Assembly (NCBI RefSeq): GCF_030813595.1
Contig: NZ_JAUSUH010000001.1
Location: 780,039-844,038, forward strand
Origin: Ancylobacter vacuolatus
GTDB taxonomy: Bacteria > Pseudomonadota > Alphaproteobacteria > Rhizobiales > Xanthobacteraceae
Direction: 5' to 3'
DNA length: 64,000 bases
Shown here: positions 56,032 through 64,000 of the stretch, piece by piece
How positions within the stretch are numbered: the stretch's first letter is position 1
How the letters are laid out: the number at the start of each line of letters is the position of its first letter
Notes under the pieces: generated by a model
Databases searched by the model: none
What the model was told of the DNA's origin: nothing
Seen by the model: only the letters and a program-made list of their open reading frames with translations
Translations under genes and position numbers: made by a program

Positions 56032-57222
56032 TTAACCACGCTGGCGGAACTCGGTGGCGTAATAGGCCAGTGCCAGAATCAGCACCGCGCTGCCCGCCGC
56101 CGTCACCGCGCTCCAGCCGCCCAGCGCATAAACCGGGCTGGCCAGCGCCGAACCCAGAGCCCCGCCGAAGAAGAAGGTGGCGATATAGAGCGCGTTGAGC
56201 CGTGAGCGGATTTCCGGCGCCAGCATGAAGATGGCGCGCTGGCCGAACACCAGATTGGCCGTCGCCGCGCAGTCGAGCACGATGGCGCCAAGCGCCAGCA
56301 CCACCACCGAGGAGATCGTGACGCCAAGTTCGGTGATGAGCAGGCCGGCGATCGCCAGCAGCAGCGCCGCCCCCGTCGCCACCTTGGAGAATCCCCGGTC
56401 AGCCAGCCAGCCCGCAAACGGCGAGACCGCGACGCTGGCGGCGCCGGCCAGCGCGAACAGCGCGATGCCCTGCTGGCCAAGACCGAATTCGGGGGCCGAG
56501 AGCGCCAGTGGCGCCGCGGTCCAGAACAGGGTGAAGACGCCGAACATCGCCGCCTGATAGGCCGCGCGCCGGCGCAGCACCGGCTGGGAACGCAGCAGTG
56601 GCCACAGCGAGCCGACGAGGCGTCGATAGCTGGAACGACCGCCGGGTCGGCGCGGCGGCAGGGCGAGCCGCAGTCCCACCGCCAGCGCCAGCATCGCCAG
56701 CGCGGCAATGAGGAACACCGCCCGCCAGCCGAACCAGTGCGCCAGCAGGGAGGAGACCGGGCGCGCCAGCAATATGCCGGTCATCAGCCCGCTGACCACG
56801 CTGCCGACCTTGCGCCCCCGCTCTTCCGGACGGGCGAGATGGGCAGCGAAGGGCACCGCCACCTGCGCCACCACCGAGCCGATGCCGAACACCAGCGCCG
56901 CCAGGAGGAACAGCGCCGGGGCGGTGGAAACGAAGGCAAGGCCGAGCCCCGCCGCAGCGCAGAGTAGGATCCCGCCGATCAGCCGGCGGTTCTCGACGAT
57001 GTCACCGAGAGGCACCAGCAGCAGCAAACCGACGATGTAGCCCAGTTGCCCCACCGTGACGACGAGGCTCGCCAGCGTCTCGTCAAGCCCGATATCGTCC
57101 GCGATCAGCGCGATCAGCGGCTGGGCGTAATAGAGATTGGCCGCGCCGAGCCCGGCCGCCAGCGCGAGCAGGAAAAAGGTCAGGGCGCCGGCGGCGGGGG
57201 GCGCGTCGGGGGCGGAGGTCAT
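56032..57222 (-). CDS. MFS transporter
   Basis: A 396-residue major facilitator with about 12 helices. The N-terminal LYYAQPLIALIADDIGLDE and the loop 2-3 region GYIVGLLLLVPLGDIVENRR resemble the small-molecule/drug efflux group; substrate unknown. It starts at the ATG at 57222 (MTSAPDAPPAAG), where the family begins; the upstream frame is Arg-rich and implausible. It runs leftwards towards the NDUFA12 gene, 90 bases away, and may be unrelated in function. Confidence 0.87.
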   Translation of the reverse strand: MTSAPDAPPAAGALTFFLLALAAGLGAANLYYAQPLIALIADDIGLDETLASLVVTVGQLGYIVGLLLLVPLGDIVENRRLIGGILLCAAAGLGLAFVSTAPALFLLAALVFGIGSVVAQVAVPFAAHLARPEERGRKVGSVVSGLMTGILLARPVSSLLAHWFGWRAVFLIAALAMLALAVGLRLALPPRRPGGRSSYRRLVGSLWPLLRSQPVLRRRAAYQAAMFGVFTLFWTAAPLALSAPEFGLGQQGIALFALAGAASVAVSPFAGWLADRGFSKVATGAALLLAIAGLLITELGVTISSVVVLALGAIVLDCAATANLVFGQRAIFMLAPEIRSRLNALYIATFFFGGALGSALASPVYALGGWSAVTAAGSAVLILALAYYATEFRQRG

Positions 57223-57404
57223 GGAACGGCCATGTTGGACGGCGGGGTTGCTGCCATTTGAGCCCCCTCGCCGCCGCTGTCCAGATGCCGATGGGTCAGG
57301 GCGGCCACGCCGTATCGCAAGGGCAATAATGCGAAAGTGCACGCGGCCCCCTTGGGTGCGCACCTTGGATGGGCGCCGGCAGGTTCGCGCTGTCGCTGGC
57401 GGAT

Positions 57405-57665
57405 TCAGGTCGTGCGCCGGGCCGCGTTGGGCGCCGCGTCGCCCTCCACGGGCGGGAGCGGTGGTCCCTCGCCTTCGATCACTTCAGCCGGGGATGGGAC
57501 ATCAGCGCCGATGATGTCCGAGACGTCGATGTTCCTTATATGCGGGGCGCGCCAGATGCCGCGCGTCTCGCGCCCTTTGCCGGCCTCCTCTTCGGCAGGG
57601 GTGGCGGCAGGACGTGCGTCATCCGCAGCGGAATCAGGCGTGCCTGCTTTCGGCGGAGGCGACAT
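57405..57665 (-). CDS. hypothetical 86-aa protein
   Basis: An 86-residue, low-complexity, Pro/Ala/Glu-rich protein with a more ordered middle (GIWRAPHIRNIDVSDIIGADVPSPAEVIEGEG). No domain recognised. The ATG at 57665 is chosen because upstream codons look non-coding; an alternative ATG lies 33 bases further. The frame has coding-like third-position G+C, but this is a weak call and could be spurious. Confidence 0.4.
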   Translation of the reverse strand: MSPPPKAGTPDSAADDARPAATPAEEEAGKGRETRGIWRAPHIRNIDVSDIIGADVPSPAEVIEGEGPPLPPVEGDAAPNAARRTT

Positions 57666-58266
57666 GGGCGCATCTTCCAAGCGTTTCCACGGTAACATAG
57701 TAGCACAACGGAACGGCGGCGCCACTGCTATACCGCTCGGCAACCGCGCGCGACCGGAACATCGCGCAGGATGTTGTCGGACGACGGCGCCGGCCGATGG
57801 CGAAAGCGCAAACGTCGCGCCATGCCCGTCATCCCCGCTGTCCACTGCCCTCGCGGAAAGACTCGATTGGCACTGGACTCAGGGGCCGAATCCCCCACGG
57901 ATTGGCGTTCGGCCCTGGCGGCCGCACTGTTGCATCACCATCTACATTTAGAGTTTTTTCACATACTCCACACTAGAGTTTGTGACATCAGGTTGACGCG
58001 TAACAGGGAGTCGGCCAGTTTGGCGCCGTCGCCCGCAGCGTAGGTTTTGCGGGCCGGCATCATCCATATTGAAGCGGGCTCCTGCGCCGGTATCGAATGC
58101 CGGCGGGGCGTTTGTGCGTTCCACGTGCGTACCAACAATACACCGGAACGGTGCGGCCCTTCTGCCGTTCGATTCCGGGATGACAGGTATGCGGACGCAG
58201 GTCCGAGGCTTTGAAGATCGACACGCGGGCCGCGGACAGGTCCGCCCGAACCGGGGACGAACCAGA
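57666..58266 (+). promoter_or_regulatory. upstream region of nrdJ with A+T-rich direct repeat
   Basis: No gene is supported between 57666 and 58266. A short A+T-rich patch (57940-57995) contains TAGAGTTT twice, 25 bp apart (57949 and 57974). The second copy sits in ACACTAGAGTTTGTGA, which matches 12 of 16 positions of the NrdR-box consensus as I remember it. No cobalamin riboswitch core was found. Confidence 0.4.
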
Positions 58267-61200
58267 ATGCGCATCCAGCGCCGTTACACGCAGGCCGGCC
58301 GTTCACCCTATGCGGACATCGCGTTCCGCAAGGCGACAAGTGAGATTCGCAATCCCGACGGATCGGTGGTGTTCCGTCTCGAAGCCATCGACGTGCCCGA
58401 GCATTTCTCGCAGGTCGCCACCGACATCATCGCGCAGAAGTATTTCCGCAAGGCGGGCGTGCCGGCGCGGTTGAAGAAGGCCGAGGAAGAGACCGTCCCG
58501 TCCTTCCTCTGGCGTGGTGTCGCCGACGAGAAGGCGCTCGGTGCCCTGCCCGAGAAGGACCGCTTCATCGGCGAGACCGATTCCCGCCAGGTCTTCGATC
58601 GTCTGGCCGGCACCTGGACCTATTGGGGCTGGAAGGGCGGCTATTTCGATTCGGAGGAGGACGCGCAGGCCTTCTTCGACGAGCACCGCTATATGCTGGC
58701 GATGCAGATGGCGGCGCCCAACTCGCCGCAATGGTTCAACACCGGCCTGCACTGGGCCTACGGCATTGACGGTCCCAGCCAGGGCCATTTCTATGTCGAC
58801 CATGTCACCGGCCAGCTCACCCGCTCGGCTACCTCCTATGAGCACCCGCAGCCGCATGCCTGCTTCATCCAGTCCGTCTCCGACGATCTGGTGAACGATG
58901 GCGGCATCATGGATCTGTGGGTGCGCGAGGCGCGCCTGTTCAAATATGGCTCGGGCACCGGCTCCAACTTCTCCGCCCTGCGCGGCGAGGGCGAGAAGCT
59001 CTCGGGCGGCGGCCGCTCCTCCGGCCTGATGAGCTTCCTCAAGATCGGCGACCGCGCGGCCGGCGCCATCAAGTCGGGTGGCACCACCCGGCGCGCCGCC
59101 AAAATGGTGGTGGTCGATGTCGATCACCCCGACATTGAGACCTATGTCGACTGGAAGGTGAAGGAGGAGCAGAAGGTCGCCGCTCTCGTCACCGGCTCCA
59201 AGACCGTCGCCAAGCACATGAAGGCCGTGATGAAGGCCTGCGTGAACTGCGAGGGTGAAGGCGACGATTGCTACGACCCGGAGAAGAACCCCGCCCTGAA
59301 GCGCGAGATCCGCGCCGCCAAGAAGGCGCAGGTGCCGGAGAACTATATCCGTCGCGTCGTGCAGTTCGCCAAGCAGGGCTACACCGACATCGAATTCCCG
59401 ATCTACGACACCGATTGGGATTCCGAGGCCTATCTCACCGTCTCCGGCCAGAACTCGAACAATTCGGTGCGCGTCGACGACGCCTTCCTGAACGCGGTCG
59501 AGGCCGATGCCGACTGGAACCTCACCTCGCGCATCACCGGCAAGGTCACGAAGACGCTGAAGGCGCAGGACCTGTGGGAGAAGATCGGCCACGCCGCCTG
59601 GGCCTGCGCCGATCCCGGCATCCAGTTCCACACCACGATCAATGACTGGCACACCAGCCCGGCCGGCGGCCCGATCCGCGCCTCCAATCCGTGCTCGGAG
59701 TACATGTTCCTCGACGACACGGCGTGCAATCTCGCCTCGCTGAACCTGCTGCAGTTCCGTAACGCGGACGGCACGTTCGATGTCGAGAGCTATGAGCATG
59801 CCTGCCGGCTGTGGACCGTGGTGCTCGAAATCTCGATCCTGATGGCGCAGTTCCCCTCGAAGGAGATCGCCCAGCTCTCCTACGACTACCGCACCCTGGG
59901 CCTGGGCTACGCCAATATTGGCGGCCTGCTGATGACCTCCGGCATCCCCTATGATTCGGACGCCGGCCGCGCCTATTGCGGCGCCCTCACCGCCATCATG
60001 ACCGGCGTCGCCTATGCCACATCGGCCGAGATGGCCAAGCAGCTTGGCCCGTTCCCGGAATATCAGCCCAACGCCGCCCACATGCTGCGGGTGATCCGCA
60101 ACCATCGCCGCGCCGCCTATGGCGAGCGCGAGGGCTATGAGGGGCTGAGCACCAACCCGGTGCCGCTCGACCATGCCAAGGTGCCCGAGGCGCTGCTCGT
60201 CGAGCGCGCCAAGGCGACCTGGGACCTCGCCCTCTCGCTCGGCGAGGCGCATGGCTACCGCAATGCCCAGACCACGCTGCTCGCGCCCACCGGCACGATC
60301 GGCCTGGTCATGGATTGCGACACGACCGGCATCGAGCCCGACTTCGCGCTGGTGAAGTTCAAGAAGCTGGCCGGCGGCGGCTATTTCAAGATCATCAACC
60401 GCGCCGTGCCGGAGGCGCTGCGCACGCTCGGCTATTCCGAGAGCCAGCTCGCCGAGATCGAGGCCTATGCGGTCGGCCACGGCTCCATCACCCAGGCGCC
60501 GGCGATCAACCATTCGACGCTGCGCACCAAGGGCTTCGACGACGCCATGCTGTCGAAGATCGACGGCAGCGTGAAGGCGGCCTTCGACATCAAGTTCGTG
60601 TTCAACCGCTGGACGCTGGGCGACGAGGCGCTGGCCAAGCTCGGCGTGCCGGCCGACAAGCTGGCCGATCCGTCCTTCGAGCTGCTGCCCTTCCTCGGCT
60701 TCTCCAAGAAGGACATCGAGGCCGCGAACATCCATGTCTGCGGCGCGATGACCCTTGAGGGCGCGCCCTTCCTCAAGCCCGAGCACTATCCGGTGTTCGA
60801 CTGCGCCAATCCGTGCGGGCGCATCGGCAAGCGTTATCTTTCCGTGGTCAGCCACATTCTGATGATGGCGGCGGCGCAGCCCTTCCTCTCGGGCGCGATC
60901 TCCAAGACCATCAACATGCCGAACGAGGCGACGGTTGAGGACTGCAAGGAGGCCTATCTGCTCTCCTGGCGCCTGGCGCTGAAGGCCAACGCGCTCTACC
61001 GCGACGGCTCCAAGCTCTCCCAGCCGCTGAACTCGCAGCTCATCTCCGACGAGGATGACGAGGAAGACGCGGTCGAGGCGCTGCTGGAGAAGCCCGCCGC
61101 CGCCCGCGCCACCCAGATCACCGAGAAGGTGGTGGAGAAGATCGTCGAGCGCGTCATCGCCATGCGCGACCGCGAGAAGATGCCGGACCGCCGCAAGGGC

Positions 61201-61986
61201 TACACCCAGAAGGCTGTGGTCGGCGGGCACAAGGTCTATCTGCGCACCGGCGAATATGATGATGGCCGCCTCGGCGAGATCTTCATCGACATGCACAAGG
61301 AAGGCGCGGCGCTGCGCTCGTTCATCAACAATTTCGCCATCTCGGTGTCGCTGGGCCTGCAATACGGCGTGCCGCTGGAGGAATATGTCGACGCCTTCAC
61401 CTTCACCCGCTTCGAGCCCGCCGGCCCGGTGCAGGGCAATGAGGTGATCAAATACGCCACCTCGATCCTCGACTACATCTTCCGCGAGCTCGCCGTGTCC
61501 TATCTCGGCCGCCACGAGCTCGGCCATGTCGAGCCGGGCGAGTCGAATTTCGACGCGCTGGGCAAGGGCGTGGACGAGGGCAAGGCTTCGGCGACCTCGG
61601 CTGCCTCGCGCATGGTCTCCAAGGGGCTGATGCGCGGCAAGAATGTGAGCCTGATGGTGGTGCCGGCCGGCACCCCCACCGCGCCCACCAGCGCGGCCGC
61701 GTCCAATGTCACCGCGCTGCGCGGCGGCATCCAGGGCGCCACCGCGCTCAAGGCCGAGCCGCTGGACGAGGACGAGCCGGAACTGGGCAACACCGACGCC
61801 CTGCCCTGGTCCGCCCCTGCGGCGGCCCCGGCGGCTGCCGGCCCGACCAAGGCGGAAGCCCGCGCCATGGCCCGCGCCAAGGGCTATGAGGGCGAATCCT
61901 GCCCCGAGTGCCAGAACTTCACCATGGTGCGCAACGGCACCTGCCTGAAGTGCGAGACCTGCGGCTCGACGACAGGCTGCAGCTGA
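58267..61986 (+). CDS. nrdJ: class II (adenosylcobalamin-dependent) ribonucleotide reductase
   Basis: A 1239-residue class II RNR that makes deoxyribonucleotides using coenzyme B12, independent of oxygen. The catalytic barrel has [20 protein letters not shown] with active-site Cys, and the segment [19 protein letters not shown]; a late Cys pair sits in a zinc-ribbon-like C-terminus (CPECQNF ... [14 protein letters not shown]), which re-reduces the active site. Length fits the long alphaproteobacterial form. The start is the ATG at 58267 ([15 protein letters not shown]); the earlier frame is not protein-like. Residues about 1155-1215 are a low-complexity linker. The accessory region begins 24 bases after the stop. 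Confidence 0.96.
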   Translation: MRIQRRYTQAGRSPYADIAFRKATSEIRNPDGSVVFRLEAIDVPEHFSQVATDIIAQKYFRKAGVPARLKKAEEETVPSFLWRGVADEKALGALPEKDRFIGETDSRQVFDRLAGTWTYWGWKGGYFDSEEDAQAFFDEHRYMLAMQMAAPNSPQWFNTGLHWAYGIDGPSQGHFYVDHVTGQLTRSATSYEHPQPHACFIQSVSDDLVNDGGIMDLWVREARLFKYGSGTGSNFSALRGEGEKLSGGGRSSGLMSFLKIGDRAAGAIKSGGTTRRAAKMVVVDVDHPDIETYVDWKVKEEQKVAALVTGSKTVAKHMKAVMKACVNCEGEGDDCYDPEKNPALKREIRAAKKAQVPENYIRRVVQFAKQGYTDIEFPIYDTDWDSEAYLTVSGQNSNNSVRVDDAFLNAVEADADWNLTSRITGKVTKTLKAQDLWEKIGHAAWACADPGIQFHTTINDWHTSPAGGPIRASNPCSEYMFLDDTACNLASLNLLQFRNADGTFDVESYEHACRLWTVVLEISILMAQFPSKEIAQLSYDYRTLGLGYANIGGLLMTSGIPYDSDAGRAYCGALTAIMTGVAYATSAEMAKQLGPFPEYQPNAAHMLRVIRNHRRAAYGEREGYEGLSTNPVPLDHAKVPEALLVERAKATWDLALSLGEAHGYRNAQTTLLAPTGTIGLVMDCDTTGIEPDFALVKFKKLAGGGYFKIINRAVPEALRTLGYSESQLAEIEAYAVGHGSITQAPAINHSTLRTKGFDDAMLSKIDGSVKAAFDIKFVFNRWTLGDEALAKLGVPADKLADPSFELLPFLGFSKKDIEAANIHVCGAMTLEGAPFLKPEHYPVFDCANPCGRIGKRYLSVVSHILMMAAAQPFLSGAISKTINMPNEATVEDCKEAYLLSWRLALKANALYRDGSKLSQPLNSQLISDEDDEEDAVEALLEKPAAARATQITEKVVEKIVERVIAMRDREKMPDRRKGYTQKAVVGGHKVYLRTGEYDDGRLGEIFIDMHKEGAALRSFINNFAISVSLGLQYGVPLEEYVDAFTFTRFEPAGPVQGNEVIKYATSILDYIFRELAVSYLGRHELGHVEPGESNFDALGKGVDEGKASATSAASRMVSKGLMRGKNVSLMVVPAGTPTAPTSAAASNVTALRGGIQGATALKAEPLDEDEPELGNTDALPWSAPAAAPAAAGPTKAEARAMARAKGYEGESCPECQNFTMVRNGTCLKCETCGSTTGCS

Positions 61987-62010
61987 GAGCCATCCATAAT
62001 TTGATGCTCT

Positions 62011-62081
62011 TGACGCGTCACTGAATCTCGCTCAACGGCGCAAAAGTTCGCTCAAACGTCGCTCGAAGTTCGCTCACCCCT
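62011..62081. repeat. helically phased short repeats, cluster 1
   Basis: After the 10-bp palindrome TGACGCGTCA (62011-62020), the motif CGCTCAA and variants recur at 62029, about 62039, 62049, 62060 and 62071, i.e. every 10-11 bp on the same strand (TCGCTCAACGG, CGCAAAAGTT, CGCTCAAACGT, CGCTCGAAGTT, CGCTCACC). Such spacing suggests a multi-site binding array, as at Tn7/Tn5053-like transposon ends. That identity is inference. Confidence 0.55.
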
Positions 62082-62107
62082 CTCTCAGAGGGGTGAGCGT
62101 TATTCGA
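62063..62107. terminator. very strong hairpin in the region downstream of nrdJ
   Basis: A 13-bp perfect stem (62071-62083 with 62087-62099) closes a 3-nt loop, and outside a symmetric 3x3 internal loop a further 5-bp stem (TCGAA / TTCGA) extends it. There is no T run, so it may be a factor-dependent terminator or a structural element rather than a classical terminator. Confidence 0.6.
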
Positions 62108-62268
62108 AGAGGGGATTGCCCGAAGTGCGCGATTTGCAGCTTCACGCCTGAGGTGCGCTCCGAAAGAGCTGATGCCCGACCCAATGTTCCGCATTTTGCG
62201 GCCAAAGTTTTATTCAACGTTGAAGATTGCTCTCTTAGGTTGTTCCAGGATACTCTAGTGTCGTGTTA

Positions 62269-62326
62269 GCCAAAGGTTGAGCATTTGACGCCATAGTTTG
62301 GCTCAATGGCAGCCAAAGGTTGGCGC
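62269..62326. repeat. helically phased short repeats, cluster 2
   Basis: GCCAAAGGTTG occurs twice (62269 and 62312) with related GC-starting units between (62281, 62290, 62301) and after (62323), spaced 9-12 bp apart. GTTTGGCTCAATGG at 62297 resembles the CGCTCAA unit of cluster 1. Confidence 0.5.
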
Positions 62327-62339
62327 GGGGCGGAAAATC

Positions 62340-62381
62340 AAGGGCTGACGACGCTTCAATGCGTTGCCAGCCCTTATTTTT
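62340..62381 (+). terminator. rho-independent terminator in the accessory region
   Basis: AAGGGCTG / CAGCCCTT with an inner ACGC / GCGT stem, followed by TTATTTTT on the plus strand; on the minus strand it is followed by TTGATTTT, so it may be bidirectional. It could end the leftward gene at 62595 or an unannotated rightward RNA. Confidence 0.75.
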
Positions 62382-62594
62382 CCTAAAATGCCAGACATGC
62401 GAGACCGATCGCATGGGCGAGGCCGAAGGACGTCGGCTGATCTCCCTTAACAGTCCCTCGAGCCCCCCTCAGAGACGTCCGCTTTGCGCCGCCAATTCGG
62501 TCGTTGCCGCGGTAAGGGGCCCTGCCTAGAAGCGGACACCTGCACCGAGCCACCATGTCCAGCGCGCGTGAGATTTGCCGAAGGCGAAGCCGCT

Positions 62595-63869
62595 TCACTG
62601 GGTCCGTTTACTAAGATCTATCCCAATAACGCGCAGCTCGTCGACGCCGGGGTAATTGGGTGACAGTTCGAGCCAACAGTCATGCAGTGCGCGAACGACG
62701 CCTTCGAAGTCCACCATCGTGCCGTCGGGAAGCTGCCACCGCTGGCGTTTTTTGCCGCGATTGACGAGCAGGTAGATGCCCCGTGACGATCGGCGATCCC
62801 GCAGGTAGTCGCCGGACAGCTGATTTTCGAAGCGCTCGAACAGCTTTGGACCGGTCCATTTGTCCGCGATCTTCAGCTCAGCTGGCACGGGCGAGGCGAT
62901 GCCCACACCGTGGAAACGAAGGTCGGTACGCTTCTCGTCTGCGAGCTCTTCCTCTTGAGGTATCTGATATCGGCCGGCTGACATTCGCTCCAGCTCGTGA
63001 GCGAAATAGTTGCGCATCACTTCTTCCTGGTCGATGTCCAGAAGAACTCCAGCGACGCTGGTGTCGCCATTCTCCATATCGTCCTTGACGTCGAGCAAGT
63101 GGTTTACGGCGAGATCGAACAGCTCCCGGTGGTTGCGAGGGGTGCGCTCTTGCTCGTCGTGGAATTCCCGCACCTGCTCGGGCGTCCACGCATCCATGTC
63201 GGCGTCTTGCGTGGCGCGTTGCAACGCCCGGTGCGCGATCCATCGGCCGGTATCGGGATCGCTCTCCCCGGCGGCGATGTTCTTCATCGCGATGTAGGCC
63301 TCCTTTCCGCTGGTCGAGTTCAGGAGGTTGAAAATGGCATCTCTTGAATTTTGAGCGCGGTCGCGCAGCGTCGGCGAGTAGGCTTCGCCGTTTGCGCGGT
63401 CGATGTCTTCGGAGCGGTGGATGTGCTTGTGTAGTAGCCTGTAAAGCTGCTCCAAGAATTGCGGCTCCTTGAACGCCGTTCGTCCCAAGGAGAAGTCGCT
63501 ACGCCGGTCGCCGAATAGATGCGTCGCATAGCTCATGGCGACATCCACAAACTCCCGGTTTTGGGATAGCCCGTCCAGATAGGTCGAGAACGCCGGAATA
63601 GCTTTGGCGGGCTCAATACCCGTCCAAACGGCGTACCATTGGACGGCGTGTTTAGTGTCCGGGTCGGTCGCGCGTGCCTTCGCCAAAGCGAGCACGTCCT
63701 CATCGGGCACGCCGGACGCGAGCACGATGTGCAGGAGTTTGGAGAGCGTCTCACCATTCGTCGGCTCACGGCGGCGCAGCAGGTCGAAGATTGCCGGCCC
63801 TAGCTCCGTCCAGGCCCATTTGCCCGACCATGCGAGATCGGAAATTATGTAGTGCTGATCCGCCCCCAT
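62595..63869 (-). pseudogene. IS-truncated gene: C-terminal part of a large protein with a PD-(D/E)xK-like nuclease domain
   Basis: The open frame codes for 424 residues, but the first five (MGADQ) come from the insertion-sequence end, so the native gene continues beyond the IS, outside the window. Residues 6-300 look like helical repeats (FLEQLYRLLHKHIHR, HRELFDLAVNHLLDVKDDME). The C-terminal part has the pattern of a restriction-endonuclease-like nuclease: D316 (RTDLRFHG), E331-x-K333 (PAELKIADKW) and Q350-x4-Y355. As I recall, such C-termini occur in large NACHT/STAND-type NTPases of defence islands; that parent is inference. G+C is lower than in the core genes. Unlikely to be functional as it stands. 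Confidence 0.65.
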
Positions 63870-63955
63870 TCTTTGGACCGCCGGAGGCTAGAGTTTCCGG
63901 CCTGTTGATCCGCCCCCATTCTTTGGACCGCCGGAGGCTAGAGTTTCCGGCCTGT
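63856..63955. repeat. perfect tandem duplication of the first 50 bp of the IS end
   Basis: Positions 63856-63905 and 63906-63955 are identical (TGATCCGCCC ... TTTCCGGCCTGT). The period is exactly 50 bp, and the second copy continues into TTCACGGCGG. Confidence 0.95.
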
Positions 63956-64000
63956 TTCACGGCGGTGGGCTGGCGGCACCGCCGGGGTTCTGCAACGTGA
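63856..64000 (+). mobile_element. end of an insertion sequence (IS3-family-like), continuing past the window
   Basis: The sequence from 63856 begins TGATCCGCCCCCATTC and continues TTTGGACCG, the layout of IS3-family (IS150-like) left ends, which start with TG and have CCCATT...TTGGAC. It interrupts the leftward gene. The transposase genes and the other end are not in the window, so the family call rests on the end only. Confidence 0.6.

Noticed and set aside
58108..58125. LexA box (GTTC-N7-GTTC) before nrdJ
   Set aside because: The second half-site reads GTAC; one mismatch in a four-base half-site is too common by chance.
57666..58266. Cobalamin riboswitch before the B12-dependent nrdJ
   Set aside because: A GCCACTG occurs near 57722, but the B12-box core (GCCAGGAGACC-type) and the surrounding helices are not present.
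58303..61527. 1074-residue open frame antisense to nrdJ
   Set aside because: It is a G+C-driven shadow: Arg/Gly/Ala/His-rich with no domain, lying wholly opposite a clear ribonucleotide reductase. Similar long shadows lie opposite rne, the AsmA-like gene, PBP1A and accC.
62011..62326. CRISPR array
   Set aside because: The repeats are degenerate, about 11 bp, and have no spacers of regular length or unique content.

Overview
The window is a chromosomal stretch of a high-G+C (roughly two-thirds G+C by eye) alphaproteobacterium. The best guess is Hyphomicrobiales (Rhizobiales), possibly the Xanthobacteraceae neighbourhood. The clues are a class I PHA synthase, a coenzyme-B12-dependent ribonucleotide reductase, an iscS-sufBCDST-sufA cluster behind a sequence matching the Irr (ICE) box, an alphaproteobacterial RNase E with a C-terminal GWW motif, an NDUFA12-type complex I subunit next to DUF2155, and many dispersed intergenic palindromes of the GTCATGGCCGGGC and CATCCTTCGAGG types. 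The lineage is inferred from gene content and order, not from a marker search.

Layout. Positions 1-16 kb hold a DMT exporter, an esterase, an aminotransferase-hom-glpX operon, a small lipoprotein, phaC, argC, parE, a two-domain glycosyltransferase, a LysE exporter and a GreA/GreB factor. Positions 16.4-27.4 kb hold the DEAD-box helicase rhlE, an MscS channel and the leftward Fe-S assembly cluster (iscS, sufB, sufC, sufD, sufS, sufT, a VOC protein, sufA, a TfoX-like protein). A predicted promoter of this cluster is overlapped at its start site by the Irr-type palindrome. Positions 27.5-42 kb hold an alpha/beta hydrolase, a small exported protein behind a TetR-like dyad, anmK, tyrS, a large AsmA-like protein, bcp, prfB, a glutathione transferase, PBP1A and an AMIN/amidase. 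The last two are both cell-wall enzymes in one leftward operon. Positions 42.3-58 kb hold rne with a long leader, a transglutaminase-like protein, a divergent HxlR/NmrA pair, an aminotransferase, an M48 protease with a DsbA-like protein, aroQ-accB-accC, aat, DUF2155, NDUFA12 and an MFS exporter. Positions 58.3-62 kb hold nrdJ.

The last 2 kb (about 62,011-64,000) look different. G+C is visibly lower. There are two clusters of short motifs repeated about every 11 bp, a very strong hairpin, a terminator, and a leftward open frame whose 5' end is cut by an insertion-sequence end. The first 50 bp of that IS end are perfectly duplicated in tandem. The truncated protein ends in what looks like a PD-(D/E)xK nuclease domain after a long helical region. 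I read this as the edge of an accessory, possibly defence, island next to nrdJ. It is the part of the window most likely to hold something undescribed.

Throughout the core, genes are tightly packed. Convergent pairs overlap (rhlE/mscS, aat/DUF2155) or share hairpin terminators. Dispersed palindromes sit in many of the larger gaps, including two gaps inside the suf operon. No tRNA, rRNA or CRISPR array was seen.
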